In this document: positions 24,148-36,260 of the stretch, piece after piece
How the letters are laid out: every line of letters starts with the position of its first letter
How positions within the stretch are numbered: the first letter of the stretch is position 1
Origin: Carallia brachiata
Lineage: Eukaryota; Streptophyta; Magnoliopsida; Malpighiales; Rhizophoraceae
Reading direction: 5' to 3'
Length of the DNA stretch: 64,000 nt
Assembly: GCA_021464245.1 (NCBI GenBank)
Contig: JADCRB010000030.1
Span: 1,019,376-1,083,375, forward strand
The notes under the pieces: generated by a model
The model's database searches: none
What the model was told of the DNA's origin: nothing
The model's input: only the letters and a program-made list of their open reading frames with translations
Translations under genes and position numbers: made by a program

Positions 24148-25646
24148 ACTTGTGTCTTGCTTCATCTCTAGCTTTGGGCTGTTATATCATAATCACAGCT
24201 ATAACTGTAAAATCAGAGCATTTATCACAGACCCCATTTGTAGAAACAGAAGAAACTATTCAACTCAGGTTTTATTGGATCCAGCTAATGAAAGGTTCAG
24301 TCATAATATTCCAACATATGATCATCCATACGAGACGAGTGATAACTTGCTTCATTCTCCTAACTTAACTGGCCAGACTTATTCAGTGCTTCGGTCAAGC
24401 GCTCTTCAGCATTGGTTCAAAAACTGGCAAGAAAAACGAAGGCATAAACTGACAGCAAGCACTTTTGGTGCTGCTATTGGATTTTGGCCTCGACGGAGGG
24501 TCCAGCTCTGGTTGGAGAAGATTGGTGCTATAGAACCATTTTCAGGTAACCTGGCTACCTGTTGGAGCAATATCAAAGAAGAAGAAGCCCTTGAGAGATA
24601 CAAATTGATAACAGGCAATACTGTTTTGTTTCCTGAATTTCAAGTGTATGGTGAGAACAATACAGAAAACAGTTGGCTTGCTGCGTCTCCAGATGGGGTG
24701 GTTGACAGGCTTGTTTATGAGTTGCCTTCAAGAGGAGTGCTGGAGATAAAGTGTCCATTTTTTGATGGTGATATGAGTAAGGCAACACCTTGGAAGCGGG
24801 TTCCTCTTCATTATATCCCACAAACTCAGGGTTTAATGGAAATACTAGATAGAGATTGGATGGATTTCTACGTTTGGACCCCTAAAGGGAGCAGTTTATT
24901 CAGAATCTTCAGAGATGTAGAATACTGGGATTCTTTAAAGATTGTACTCTCTGATTTCTGGTGGAAGCATGTCCAGCCAGCAAGAGATCTGTGTAGTAGA
25001 TACGTGATTACCGATCCCCTTAAACAATTACAAGTACTCAAGCCTGCTCCGAGGCATGAGTTATATTATTGTATGATTATTAAAAGCAAAAGGGTTGTTG
25101 ATGGCTCCAACTTATTAGTGCGCGAGATTGATGGAAAATTGCAAGATTGAAGCAGATGGATTTCTGATTATTTTCTCAAATTATCTGGTTTTTGGGTAGT
25201 AGCCAGATTCCAAGGTGCAAGTTGCCGGATATTATAATCTGCCTGCGGACGGAATGATCAAAGATCTTATCAAACATTACTGCAAAGAATTCATGTAAGC
25301 TTTTCCTCTTCACTAGTTCATCCCTATGTTATGTTATGCATTATGAAATTTGATCTTTGCAACTTCTCATGACCAACTAAGTTGCCTTGTTCTTTGGAGT
25401 TGACATTCATAAAAGTCCTGTTTTTCCCTTGAACTGTAGACATTGAGATCTACTTCATGACGGTTCTCTAGAGTAGACCCTTGCTGCTTTATAAATGGAG
25501 ATTTTGTTGTTTTGTAATTCTTGATGTCTCATCATCAAAGGAGTTTTTTTGTTCTAGCATAAGCAATTTATGTTTTTCACTTGAATGATTTCCGCAGGCA
25601 CAAAAATGAGGGGAATGACGCTTTTGTCGATTCACATGAACAATAG
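24142..25646 (+). CDS. YqaJ-type (lambda exonuclease-like) nuclease
   Basis: The main exon runs from an acceptor at 24,141 (GGGCAG|T) and stays open to 25,150. It has no ATG before the conserved core, so one or more upstream exons must supply the start; I could not place them. The core shows the PD-(D/E)XK order of YqaJ/alkaline exonucleases: LTASTFGAAIGFW, an acidic helix (IKEEEALERY), ASPDGVV (catalytic Asp), LEIKCPF (catalytic Glu and Lys) and YIPQTQGLMEI (conserved Gln). Two further coding stretches, 25,207-25,294 and 25,598-25,646, join each other in frame (KEFM|HKNEG...EQ stop) and probably form the C terminus, but no GT donor in the right phase connects 25,150 to 25,207. Eukaryotic members are nuclear-encoded, function uncertain, probably in organellar or nuclear DNA processing. 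Confidence 0.82.
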
Positions 25647-26868
25647 CCTTGGGAAAGTAATATGCCTCTGTCCTCATTGATCTTGCTAGGAATGCAATGA
25701 GCCGCATGCCATGTATAAGGTACAAAAAATTTTTTTTTTCCTCTCTGGTTTATTCTTTCAAGTATTAGTTCAAGGTACCATGTAAGTACCTTGTTCATTT
25801 AGCACATATGATGTGGGATAATAGATAGAGGAATTCAAGTTCATTGATTTAAATGCTAGGGTTTTTTGATAGCTTGGGAATTGAAAAGGGGTTCAATAAT
25901 TCACAATTTAGATCTATAAATATTGAAAGGAAACAGCTAGCATTGCTCTAATAAGGTGGAGGAAACACTAGCATCAGAGCAATAGATTAGGAATGTCCTT
26001 AGTGAAAAGAAATCATCTACATTCTTCAGCTTTTAAAAACACATTAGCCCCTTAGTGAAACCATAAATTGAAGGTACGATTTGCATTCTTTTCGTTTTGA
26101 GCACATCAGGAAATTATAAGGACTCAATACTTCTAACAATTGGTGCAACATTGAATCAGCTGCTGCTAGTTTCTAATATTGAAAATGAATAATATCGTTT
26201 TGCAGGGACTAAAAAGTTCTGTACAACCCCCAAACTTTATCTTGATTTCTCTGCTAATATACACGATAAAAATTTAGGGCTAAGGTTGAATGAGTGGATT
26301 TTCAGTTTAAATAATAATATGGTAAACATATTGAAGAGTAGACCATCGCATCTTGCAACATAAAAATGTGTTTTTAGGCTAAAATGAGTGGCCTCCATGC
26401 TCTACGGCCAAAGTACACCAGTAAGAATTGGATGAGCTTAGGTCTGTAATGTCACGTACTTCTTGTTCTAATGCTATGTGGGAAATCTGTTGCTGGAGAG
26501 CACTTATTAATATTTCTATGAGTTTTGATGAATATCTACAATGCTGCTGTCAATAGGGCTTAGTTATCTGTTTATATAATCAGTAATTCATTTTCAGACA
26601 ATAATGAACTCAAGTTTCTTACTGTGATGAAGTCCTGACAGTTTACAATGTTTGAATAAAATCACCAGTTGACGGTTGTGGACAACATTGTGGACCTTTT
26701 AGCAATGCATGAAGAGGGTCTTTTGCTGCAGCACTCAACATTTTCAAATCAACTATTCTATCTTTTTGCTCCCAAGACAGTGGCCACTGCCCACACATGA
26801 TGTATTTGACAAACTTTTTTAAGTATACGAAACGGTAACTGCACAACAGTGATGTTTTATGCTCTTGG

Positions 26869-27152
26869 GCAGAAGAGGGGATTTCCACAAGGCAAAGGGT
26901 ATGGTTGGGCTGCTGGGGGAATGAGCCTTTAAATGTAAATGGAGCAAGGCTGGATCAACACGTCTTGGCATCAACATTGCGTTTGCACCCAAACAGTGGA
27001 AGCTTTCTTAAGCAGAAGAGAGGAGTGCCATGAGGTAGAGGGTATGGTTGGGCTGCTGGGGGGATGAGCCTTTGAATGTAAATGGAGCAGGGCTGGAACA
27101 ACGTGTCTTGACGTCAACATTGCTCGGTTGGATCCAAATAGTGGAAGCTTCT
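26869..27152. repeat. Tandem duplication of a ~142-base unit
   Basis: Two adjacent units (about 26,869-27,010 and 27,011-27,152) share the strings GGTATGGTTGGGCTGCTGG and ATGTAAATGGAGCA at a constant offset of 142 bases. Divergence is moderate. Neither strand keeps an open frame through both units. Confidence 0.8.
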
Positions 27153-27978
27153 GTGGACGGTTCATTAACGTGCTGGTTTGGGAGCTCTGGTGGTTTTGCA
27201 GGAATGGCCGCTAGTATAATCATTTTGATGCTTCATTCTCTGATGCGACTCAATAATATACCGTGTAAGTTGTGTTTTTATAGTTTTAGCAACCTTTAGT
27301 GTTAATCATAACAAAATCTGTTTTGTATTAAAAAAAACAATTTTAAACTTTTCAATTGAATATTTTTAAGAGCTCAATTTCATGGTCTTACTATAAAAAA
27401 CACCGGAGACACCTGATTTTAGTAGCCCCTCAAAATCTCACCATCTTTATGGGGCCCGGTATTTATTTTTTCTTATGTTTCCACTTGAGGCTACTGAAAC
27501 TGCAGCCAAATGGTCTTTCCATAGAAGCACAAAACGTATTTTTGTTTCTATATTTTTAAAACTTAAAAATAACCAATCAGAATTAAATTTATTAGTTGGC
27601 CATTGATTTGGTTCGATAATTTCATATAATTACTAATTAGTATAAGTGTTTGAATTCAAAGTAAAAAATAGAAAGAATCTACAGGCAACCAAAAGTTAGT
27701 AATGTAATAATTACAAATAAGAAATTCAATGATTATTTTTTAATGATTAATGCTTATCTTTTTTTTGAAGAAAAAAATGCAGTCGCGATTGTATCAGTCA
27801 TCACTTCTGTGAACTGAGTTCGAAATAAGTCTCGTTTGAAAAGTCCATTCAACTACTCCCGTAATGGTAGACCTACCACCGAAGCACTGATGAACTTGCA
27901 GTAGACTTTCATTACAACTAGTTACGGTGTCAATGAATCTTGAACCCAATAAAATATTCTCAACATGGTTTTCTATTT

Positions 27979-28466
27979 TAGGGACGTTGACGGTTCAGTT
28001 TCCTAATTAAATTATGAAAGTTATTTCTAAACTAAAATTTTTAATTATGAGAAAATAAAAATTATTCTCAAATTAAAAATTTAATTAATCGATTTTCGGT
28101 TAATCGAAAATTTTGATCTAGTTTTAGTTAATCAAATTGTTTTGCCAAAAAATAAAATTATCATCTAAATGTAAAATAAATATTTTGATATAATTTTGTA
28201 AAAAAAATTTATAATTTATTATTATATATGAGATAAATAAGTGATCAATTAAGATATGACAATACTTTTTAGTATTTATTTGTTGCTAATAATTGTGTTA
28301 ATAATACATTTAGATTTAATTTGGTTAGCTATAGTTTTTTAATATTAAAAATTAAAATCAAACTAAAAATTTTAATTTTTATTCTATTTAATTTACAAAA
28401 AATTTAATTTAATTTAATTTAATTTTTTTAATTAACCAAAATTTTCGATGTTTTTAACACCCTTAC
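27979..28466. mobile_element. Possible hAT-type MITE (weak)
   Basis: The edges read TAGGGACGTTGAC on the left and, inverted, TAAGGGTGTTAAA on the right, resembling the TAGGGGTG-type ends of plant hAT MITEs. The interior is almost pure A/T and carries a short palindrome around 28,090-28,115. No 8-base target duplication is visible, so this remains tentative. Confidence 0.3.
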
Positions 28467-29454
28467 CCACAGCCTCCTTGTGTTAAAAAAAATCATTTGC
28501 ACTAACTACCAAGTAAAATCATCATTAAAAAGTGCTGTTTGTTTTTCTTTCATTAAAAAGTGCTGTTTGTTTTTCTTTCATATGACCAGTTTTATATTTT
28601 CCAATTAATCGAAGACAAAAGTTTCGTAGTTTTTTTTAGGAAATTAAAAAATACATTTAATTTGGTCAATTTTTTTTTTGTATATTTATATAATTACAAG
28701 CCATTCTGTATTCTCAATACCGTTTACAATAAACAATTAAATCCAACAAAAATATTATTAGTTAATTTTTGTTAAACTTCGATTTCATCTGAAACATTTT
28801 AAGTTATATTGATCCATGCTCAATGTTCATTGCCTAAAAGAAAAAAAATTCATATCTATAAAGTTTTCTTTTAAATGCATTCACATCGTTTCTTCCATTA
28901 ATTTAATTTGGTCATTTTGTTAATTTTTTTATTATCTTTTATTTCAACAATACAAAAATTAACAAATAAATCAAATTAAACTAATAAAAAAACAATATGA
29001 GTGAATTTAAAAAAAAAATTATAAACACAATACAATTGAAAATATTTCCGGCGAAATCAACCTTCAAATCTTTAAAAATTTATCTAAGACCAAAGTGAGT
29101 TTGCTTCGTTTGTATTTAGATTCATCTTATGCAATTTTTTACATGTAATATCAGAGATTCAAAACATAGTAAACTTTTTGGCATGACGATAAAAGAAAAA
29201 CATCGTCTAAGAATTGGCCACTCCTCAACCATTTACTTGACCGAAAAATAAAAATTTATCCATGAGCGGAAAATGTGTGGATTTTGTGTCCCAAAGCTCC
29301 GCCAAATTATCCATCGCAAAAAACACAGACAAAAAAAGAAAAGAAAAAAGAGAGAGAAAAAAGCTAAGGCACTGAACGAGTCCAAAAATGGCCATAATAT
29401 CACCGCCAGTCCACCGCCACCATAATCGTCATCGTCATCATATCTGTCAATCCC

Positions 29455-32400
29455 ATGGCGTCTAGCCCAGTAATCAGTCTCTCTGCCTCTTCTCTCCTGA
29501 AACCCACTTCAAAAGTCACCTTCTTTGGCCCCAAATTCATTTCAACAGCCCAAAACACACGACTTCCTGTAATGGCCGCAGCATCCCCCACTGCTACAAC
29601 TGCTCCAACGGCTGCGACGGTGGTTCCGGCGGTGATTGTTGGCGGCGGACGGGTGGGAAGGGCATTGCAAGAAATGGGTAGCGGCCAAGATTTGCTGGTG
29701 AAGAGAGGGGACTCCGTGCCGCTTGATTTTGAGGGTCCTATTATGGTTTGTACTAGAAATGATGATCTTGATGCTGTTCTTGAAGCCACTCCCAAGTCCA
29801 GATGGAAGGGTACGGATTCCTAATAATAATGTTGGATTTGTTTTGGGGAATGAAGGTTCAAGTTATGAACTTTGTAGATAATTGAATGTTTATTCGTTAT
29901 AAGCGAAAAAGAAAAATCATAGGTTCGAATCCTGCCAGTAGCGGTGAGCCATGGCGCGAGAAATACCTAACCATCCCTTAGTCACAGAGTCGCAGTGCAC
30001 ACCATCTCTGCTTTTCCATTTTTGACACAGAAAAAGAAGAAAATAAAAACCAAACTGGAGCAGATGAAAACATCTGCTTACAAGCTGTAAAAGTTAAGCT
30101 GCAATTGCGATGAAGAAAAATAATGTATTGCTTTTTGACTAAGCTAGTCAAGTATTATGAAGAATACTATAAATTGAGGTTATTGAGGTTGGACATTGCT
30201 GTGTTTGCTGCTCCATGAGGGCCTATACAAGTATTTGCTTCTGTATTAGGTGCAATGATTAGTGATTGACTGCAAGTTTAGTGTCACTGGTACATTTTAA
30301 AATATTTTTCTTTCAAGTTGTTGAACTCGCGATGGAAATGATTGTGCCTTCTTTGTTTAGATGTTTGTGCAATACCCTTTCGGGTTCTGATAAGTGGACG
30401 TTGACAATCTAGCAGATTTGGTTTTTTTCCAGAACGGTATGCTGGAACCATGGTTTCAAAGTAAAGGCCTTGGTGACGCAGACCAAGTTCTAGCATATTT
30501 TGCTGTTTCCAAGCTTGGTGAACCTCCTGTCGATGGTAAGACGGATACCGATCCAGAAGGACTGACTGCTGCATATGGAAAATGGGCATCTGCTGTTGCT
30601 GCAAGATTACATACTGGAGGACTTTCTTGCAAGGTAAACTAAACCTCTTTTTTTCTCTTTTGTCCTTGAAATTAGTTTTAGGCGTTCTTTAAATTCACGT
30701 GCTTTCTTTCTTCCAACTTTATTTTGTAACTCAAGCTTGCAGTTTGATAGGGATCGGGCAGGCATTAGACATGCATCAAAGGCATTCATCAAAGAAGCTT
30801 TTAGTTTGGGCTAAATATTAGTCAGTGTGGACTTTACTCTATGTCTTTGGAATCATTAAGAACTGCAATTTTGGATTAACTCAATCAGAAATTCAGAAGA
30901 TCTTTCCTCTTTGATGGGTGGGGGCTATGGGGGACCTGGGATCTCCTGTATAACTCAAAAGATTGGAGTGATTGCTTTTGCAAGTATTGTACTCTCAGGA
31001 TTGTGACAGAGTTATGAACGCGGTCTAGAAAATCTATATTTTTGTTATCAGGTTCTTGCCAAGGAAGCTTTCCAGAAGCAAATGCTGGAAAAGTTGATCT
31101 GGATCTCAGCATTTATGCTTGTTGGAGCTCGCCATCCTGGGACGACTGTTGGTATCGTGGAGAAGGAATTTCGCTCAGAGGTAAACCTGCCCCTAAAGTG
31201 GAATAGAATATATGTGAACTTCTATTTTTATATCAATTTGGCACTGCCCCCTGTCAATTCTAAGGGCTGCTTCTTGGATAGACTACTTCATAGTCCTTTG
31301 ATAGGTTGAGTTGGAGTGAATTAGCTTTTTCTTTTTGTTCTTCAATTTGGTCTATTTATTAATCCACTTGTTTGGGGTTCAGGTCACATTGCTGACATAA
31401 ATTTTTCTTATTTGGGAAATCTGTGTTTGCTGGTGTGTAAATCTTTGTTGCATAGTTTGTAAACTTTTTTAACACTGATGTCTGTTGTATCAAATGTGGA
31501 ATGGAATGAATAATTAGACGTGTTAATAGTCTCTGCATATAGGGTCTTTGTGATATATTTTGGAGGAAGTAAATTTGGGGGTTTTCTGCCCGTTGGTAAT
31601 TTTACCTTTTCTTGTCTTGGACAATGGAGTATGATTGATTCTAGTTTTTCTAAGGGTATAATGCTGGTAGATTTTTCAATCCCATTAGTGTGATGCTAAT
31701 AATTTTTGCCAGTTTCCATTGCTCGTCGCAATTTATCCAATATATTTTGAGTGATAGAAATTTAAATTCCATACTTAAAATCCTGCAGTTTCAATTTCCC
31801 AAGCTCTTTATAAATCCTAGGGCTCAACAACCTTAAATCTCCCTGTCCGAGCTTTCCTGCATCATCGTTTCTTGTATCAAAACCACCATTATAAGTTACA
31901 CTTGTAGCATAAAATGAGCTAATCTTCCTTGCTATTTGTGGTTTCAGGTGTCCAGCCTTATTGCAGAACTTGCTTCTGCAGCAGCTGCAGAAAAGGGGAT
32001 TACATTTGATGCTGCTATAGAAGAAAGATTATGTGCTTACGCTCGGGCTGTTGCCCACTTCCCAACAGCTGTTAAAGAGGTAAGGTGTTTCAGCTGCAAT
32101 ACTTATTTTTTTTGTGTATATGATGATGAATGTTTGTTTTTTGGCTATCTATGTTAGCACTTATTTCTTTTTTATAAGAATTCAACCCATATGAAATGAG
32201 AACTTTTATGAAAAACGTATGTATAAAGAAATTCGAGGTATCATTTTGTTTAGCTGTATATAATACATGAACCGTCCATCTTATCTTTTCTCATATCCTG
32301 CAACATTTTCTTTTCCAATAATGAACCATATTGTTTAGTTGAATATAATACGTGATTAGGGAGTCCACATTTAATTGTTAGATTACTATCTTTGTCGTTA

Positions 32401-32762
32401 TACTTTACTCAATATTTGAAGACAATTGCTTTCGTTAAATTTTGATGTTGGGAGTATTGTATATTCAACAAGTTCAAACTGCCACATTTCTTTGCAATTT
32501 TCCCGGAGAAATCGAGATTCGAGTCTTTAGTTAACCTTGGAATACGAACAGTTTAGCGAAGAGAGCTCCCCCCTGCCCCCTTCTTCCTTTTGTATTGGTA
32601 GACGAACATAGGAATTCTAATTCCGTCTCTCTCACTAAAATCTTGCAGTTCAAATGGAGGAATGGTTGGTTCTACTCTCTCTCTGAAAGGGCAATTGCAG
32701 AAGGGAGACCGGATCCTTGTCCTCTACATACTGCGTGGCTTAAGGAGTTAACAGTTGTCTAG
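29455..32762 (+). CDS. Plastid-type NAD(P)-binding (Rossmann) protein of unknown function
   Basis: Five exons: 29,455-29,809; 30,416-30,633; 31,052-31,180; 31,948-32,079; 32,649-32,762. All junctions are GT-AG and in phase, giving 315 residues. The first ~50 residues are rich in Ser, Thr, Ala and basic residues, fitting a chloroplast transit peptide. A dinucleotide-binding loop follows (VVPAVIVGGGRVGRAL, residues ~60-75) and then the segments FFQNGMLEPWF and VGARHPGTTVGIVE. The fold resembles the ketopantoate-reductase/6-phosphogluconate-dehydrogenase type N-terminal domain followed by a helical domain. Close plant homologues exist but I know no proven reaction. Intron 1 (29,810-30,415) holds a tRNA-like B-box string (GGTTCGAATCC near 29,922), possibly a SINE. 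Confidence 0.88.
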
Positions 32763-33051
32763 TTATGCTGTTAAATTGTGTAGTTGTATCTTTTAATTGA
32801 TGCTTTTAGGAGTGCCTCTCATCACATTATACTCTTCACAGTATACATCATTGTAACAAAAATGTCCTGTATTTCGGATATTTGTTTTTTGATCAAAGAA
32901 CCCAACGGAATTGACTATCCAATTTGCCAGAAATCCACATCTAGTTTTCAATATTCATAAAGACATGACACCCAACACAACCACAATGTGAAGACAGTAG
33001 GTCAATTCAAGAACTACATTGTTCAATTTGGCTACCGCGTCAGCACATAAA

Positions 33052-33260
33052 CTAGCAAAATACTCTAGCAAAGAATTTGGGAATAGAATAGGAAACCAAA
33101 AAATGGCATTCGTCTATGAAATTCTCAACGAACATGAACCACATTTGTCGCCGGTGAGGGTTGAGGTAGAGCACATCCTCAAAACCCAACAAGAATATGA
33201 AGTAGGCTGCAATGAAACTTGCTAAAGACACAGATTAATGATGGTGTGCCACCTGCGAAG
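33052..33260 (-). pseudogene. Relic of an RLP C terminus
   Basis: On the minus strand this reads AAYFIFLLGFEDVLYLNPHR, then a basic tail and CHFLVSYS, ending in a stop at 33,052. It is the transmembrane segment and short cytoplasmic tail of the same family as the complete gene at 36,966-42,579 (AAYFIFLLGFAAVLYVNPHW). The upstream part is frameshifted and no LRRs remain. An acidic residue now interrupts the membrane segment. Confidence 0.85.
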
Positions 33261-34067
33261 GGTATGGATGTAATTAATTAAATTAAGTGTGTCACTAACT
33301 GAATTCAGTATACAAATACATAATAATAATTTTTTTTATTTTTAATTATACTTACAATTGAATCCAATTAATTACATTCGAACAGTTTTTCAAACTTTTT
33401 TTCTAAAAAATGTGATAGTGCCCTTCTCCTTCGCTTGCATCAATCTTGATTAATCCCGGAAGCTCCAACGACGGCATCCCGTACATGTACGAGCAGCCAA
33501 TGGTGGTTATAGAAGAGAGAGACTTCTCTCTCTCTCTCAACTTTAACCCCTTCCCCAAAAAATTCAGAGAAAAAAGGAATCTAAGGATTGAAACAAATCC
33601 GAACACCATTAATTAATTAATTCTGTAGAAAAAGAAGTGGACGATTTGAATCGTGATTTTTTTTTCCAATTTTTCTTTTTCAATTTTTTTCTTTGGTGGG
33701 CTTTATTACCCCACCAACCTCCGTGCACACGCCTACCCAATTCTCCGGTACGTCAATTCTGCCGGAAAACTGGCCGGCCAGCGGTCGAGAACCCGGAACG
33801 GTACTGAGTTTTTCTCACAGGTGGCAATGACGGAACGGAGACTCTTATCATGGGATGGGCCGATATTGAAGTGGGGAGTCTTTGAAGTATACCTCAAAGC
33901 CGATTTCTGACCAAGCCTCTTCCCAATGACACGAGAATTCTATGATCATAACAGCACAGTATTCCTCGTGTAGGTTGCGCGTAAAGTGTGGGATTCACCG
34001 TGGAACGAGCCACGGTGGTGCAGAAAAGAAACCTTTTTGATCTCGTTTTTCGCCGAGAAGAAGAAAT

Positions 34068-34070
<3 letters not shown>

Positions 34071-34101
<31 letters not shown>
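34071..34101. repeat. (GA)n microsatellite
   Basis: Uninterrupted GA units. GA tracts are common in plant promoters and 5' UTRs, but no transcript start is established here. Confidence 0.9.
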
Positions 34102-34203
34102 CGCATTTTTTTTTGTTTATCTATTTTGTTTCTTTATTAAACGGACTTCTAAAAAAATTAAATTTTTTTTAAATTTTTTAAAAAAAATTTCAAAATTTTT
34201 AAA

Positions 34204-34785
34204 AGTGCCACGTTAGTTGAAATATACTAATGTGACACGTTAATAAAGTTAATATCATAAAATAATTATTTTTATATTTTTTTTACAAATTTAATACGAT
34301 TTTTTAAAAATTAATAAATCTAACACAATTTTTAACAATTAATAAATTTAGTACAGTTTAATTATTTTCTAACAAATTTAGCACACTGTCAATTAAAAAT
34401 AATTAGTGCATATTGAGAATTCGATTATTTTTAACTAATATTATTTTAAATTTAGTAAAAAATAATTGAATGTCTAAATCTAATACAGTTTAGAAGTTTT
34501 AAATGTCATATGTGCATATGTGTATGTTAAGAATTTAATTATTTTTAATTGACAGTATGTTAAATTTGTTAAAAAATAATTAAATTATGTTAAGTTTATT
34601 AATTGTTAAAAATTATACTAGATTTGTAAGAAAATAATTAAACTATACTGTATTTATTAATTTTTAAAAATCATGTTAAATTTATAAAAACACTTAAAAA
34701 TAGTGTTATTTTTTAAAATTAACCCCACGCTAATATGTATAAAATTTGTTAATGTGTCACACTCTATTACTCCACGTTATTGTAT
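34204..34785. mobile_element. Fold-back MITE with long terminal inverted repeats
   Basis: The left half (from GCCACGTTAGTTG...TAATGTGACACGTTAA) is matched, inverted, by the right half (...TTAATGTGTCACACTCTATT...CCACGTTATTG). Internal pairs include CTGTCAATTAAAAATAATT near 34,386 and its complement near 34,535. The arms are each about 270 bases and almost meet at the centre, so the whole element could fold on itself. No coding capacity. Confidence 0.75.
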
Positions 34786-34915
34786 TTAATACCCTTATAA
34801 ATGGAAATATTAATTTAAACTAACAGACATAACATAGTAAATTAATTTTGATAAAAAAAAATATTATAAATGAGATATGAAAAACGACAAAACTTTCTTA
34901 AAAAGAAAATCCAAT

Positions 34916-36260
34916 CAAAATAGATATAGAGTAACATAGTCCCGAGGTCTTTTCGGACCATGTCAATGTGGAAATTAGAGAGCTTATAGATCAAGTAGGT
35001 CAATGAGTTTAGCTTGATTATTGCAATGCTGTCAGTGACTGAAAAAAAAAAGAGAGACATATTAGCTTAGGGAAAAACTTGGTATTAATAAAATTTGGAA
35101 TTCATAAATAATTAAAAAAATTACATATTAAATAAAAATATATGATAATATTTTATACTTACAAGAAAAATATAAGACATACCAAAAGAAAATATATCAT
35201 ATATGAAAATAGATAAAATATGACGAAATAAAGTGATTATAAAAAAATTATATGATATATTAAATAAAATTATAGAAGTCAAGTAAATAAATATTGAAAA
35301 CTAAAATTTTTTAATTTAAAAAATATATAACTGTTTGAATGAATCGTATATTTTTTTTTACATGTCATATATTTTTTTTATAAATAAAAAAAATATCATA
35401 TATTATATCTATTGTGTCGTTTTTATAATTATTTGTGAATACTAAATTTTATAACTACGTAGTCGTCCTTGTTAGTTTGTGGCAGTTTTTCCTAATATAC
35501 TTTTTTAAATTAATACTAATGATGCAGTGATGGGTACTGGTGGTCCGGCTAGTTGGGGGCCAATCCCTCCTTTCCCAAAAATATGTACCCCCTTGTTGCA
35601 TGAGTCCTTGTCATTAGAAGTTGATAAGTAATAACTTTGCTGACTCTTTGGCTAAAATATGAATTGAAAGGATAAAAGACTTGATTGCCTGGATTTAAAA
35701 TTCGATTCTAATAGGCTTGGCTTTCTAGTGATTGGAATTATTTTGGTACTAGGCTACTGGATTGGTGACTCTTATTAATCGTACATGTGGAACTGTTAGT
35801 AGTGACTTTGTCTAGTTTTACAATTTTTTGAAGAGTTAATTTCTTTTCGCGGAAGCTAGCTATAAATAAAATTTCATGCACTTTAAAAAAAGAAGAATGG
35901 TTAGGTCAATGAACGAAATTTCTTGGAAATGTTTTCGTCCGTTTCTTCTTTTTCAAGTGTTGGAAACGTTTTGGAAAAATCCAAGTCTTTATTTTAGCAG
36001 AACATGAACAACAATTCCATATTTCATGCATCAAGTCATGCTCATCTTTGAATACGAAACCAGAAAATGAGACATTAATTGTCATAAGAAGTTTTTAGGA
36101 GCAGTTTTTTATTTTTTTATTATTATTATTTGTAATTGGTTAAAAATTATTCCCAAATTTACAAAACAGACTCCATTACATTCACATGGAAGTCCCATTT
36201 AACAAAAAAGGTGGCGAATGGGTAGAAGATAATTTAGGTTGGGTTATTTAGGAATGGAAA
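34916..36260 (+). repeat. Orphan copy of the RLP upstream module (interrupted)
   Basis: The ends (34,916-35,006 and 35,902-36,260) align in order with the module found upstream of the plus-strand RLP at 59,380-59,700 and 62,510-62,790, sharing TCTTTTCGGACCATGTCA, TGGAAATTAGAGAGCTT and AAAATGAGACATTAATTG. It points rightwards but is followed by the 3' end of a minus-strand RLP, so it has lost its gene. The centre is a separate insertion. Confidence 0.82.
35007..35901 (+). mobile_element. LINE-like insertion with 11-base target duplication
   Basis: The 895-base insert splits the orphan RLP upstream module. TAGGTCAATGA occurs immediately before (34,996-35,006) and after (35,902-35,912) it, and in uninterrupted module copies only once. 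The right end has TAAAATTTCATGCACTTTAA followed by an A-rich tail. At about 35,625-35,660 a reading SNNFADSLAK matches the C-terminal end of the RNase H domain found in plant LINEs; stops are frequent. The features fit a 5'-truncated, decayed LINE copy. Confidence 0.72.

Larger units (their letters stand above)
25647..29454. other. Intergenic region
   Basis: Contains the tandem duplication at 26,869-27,152 and a possible MITE at 27,979-28,466. An 81-codon minus-strand stretch at 26,643-26,888 reads plausibly (WPLSWEQKDRIVDLKML) but matches no family I know and has no splice partners; it is left uncalled. 28,000-29,100 is very AT-rich. Confidence 0.45.
32763..34203. other. Intergenic region with an RLP relic and GA microsatellite
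   Basis: Apart from the RLP C-terminal relic (33,052-33,260) no gene is seen. 33,640-34,060 has gene-like base composition on either strand but no recognisable product. A (GA)n tract lies at 34,071-34,101. Confidence 0.45.

Noticed and set aside
26643..26888. 81-codon minus-strand stretch with protein-like segments
   Set aside because: No family recognised and no exons found on either side; too weak to call.
29915..29945. Possible tRNA gene (GGTTCGAATCC in intron 1 of the Rossmann gene)
   Set aside because: Only a B-box/T-arm string is present; no acceptor stem, D arm or anticodon arm can be folded around it. At most a SINE fragment.
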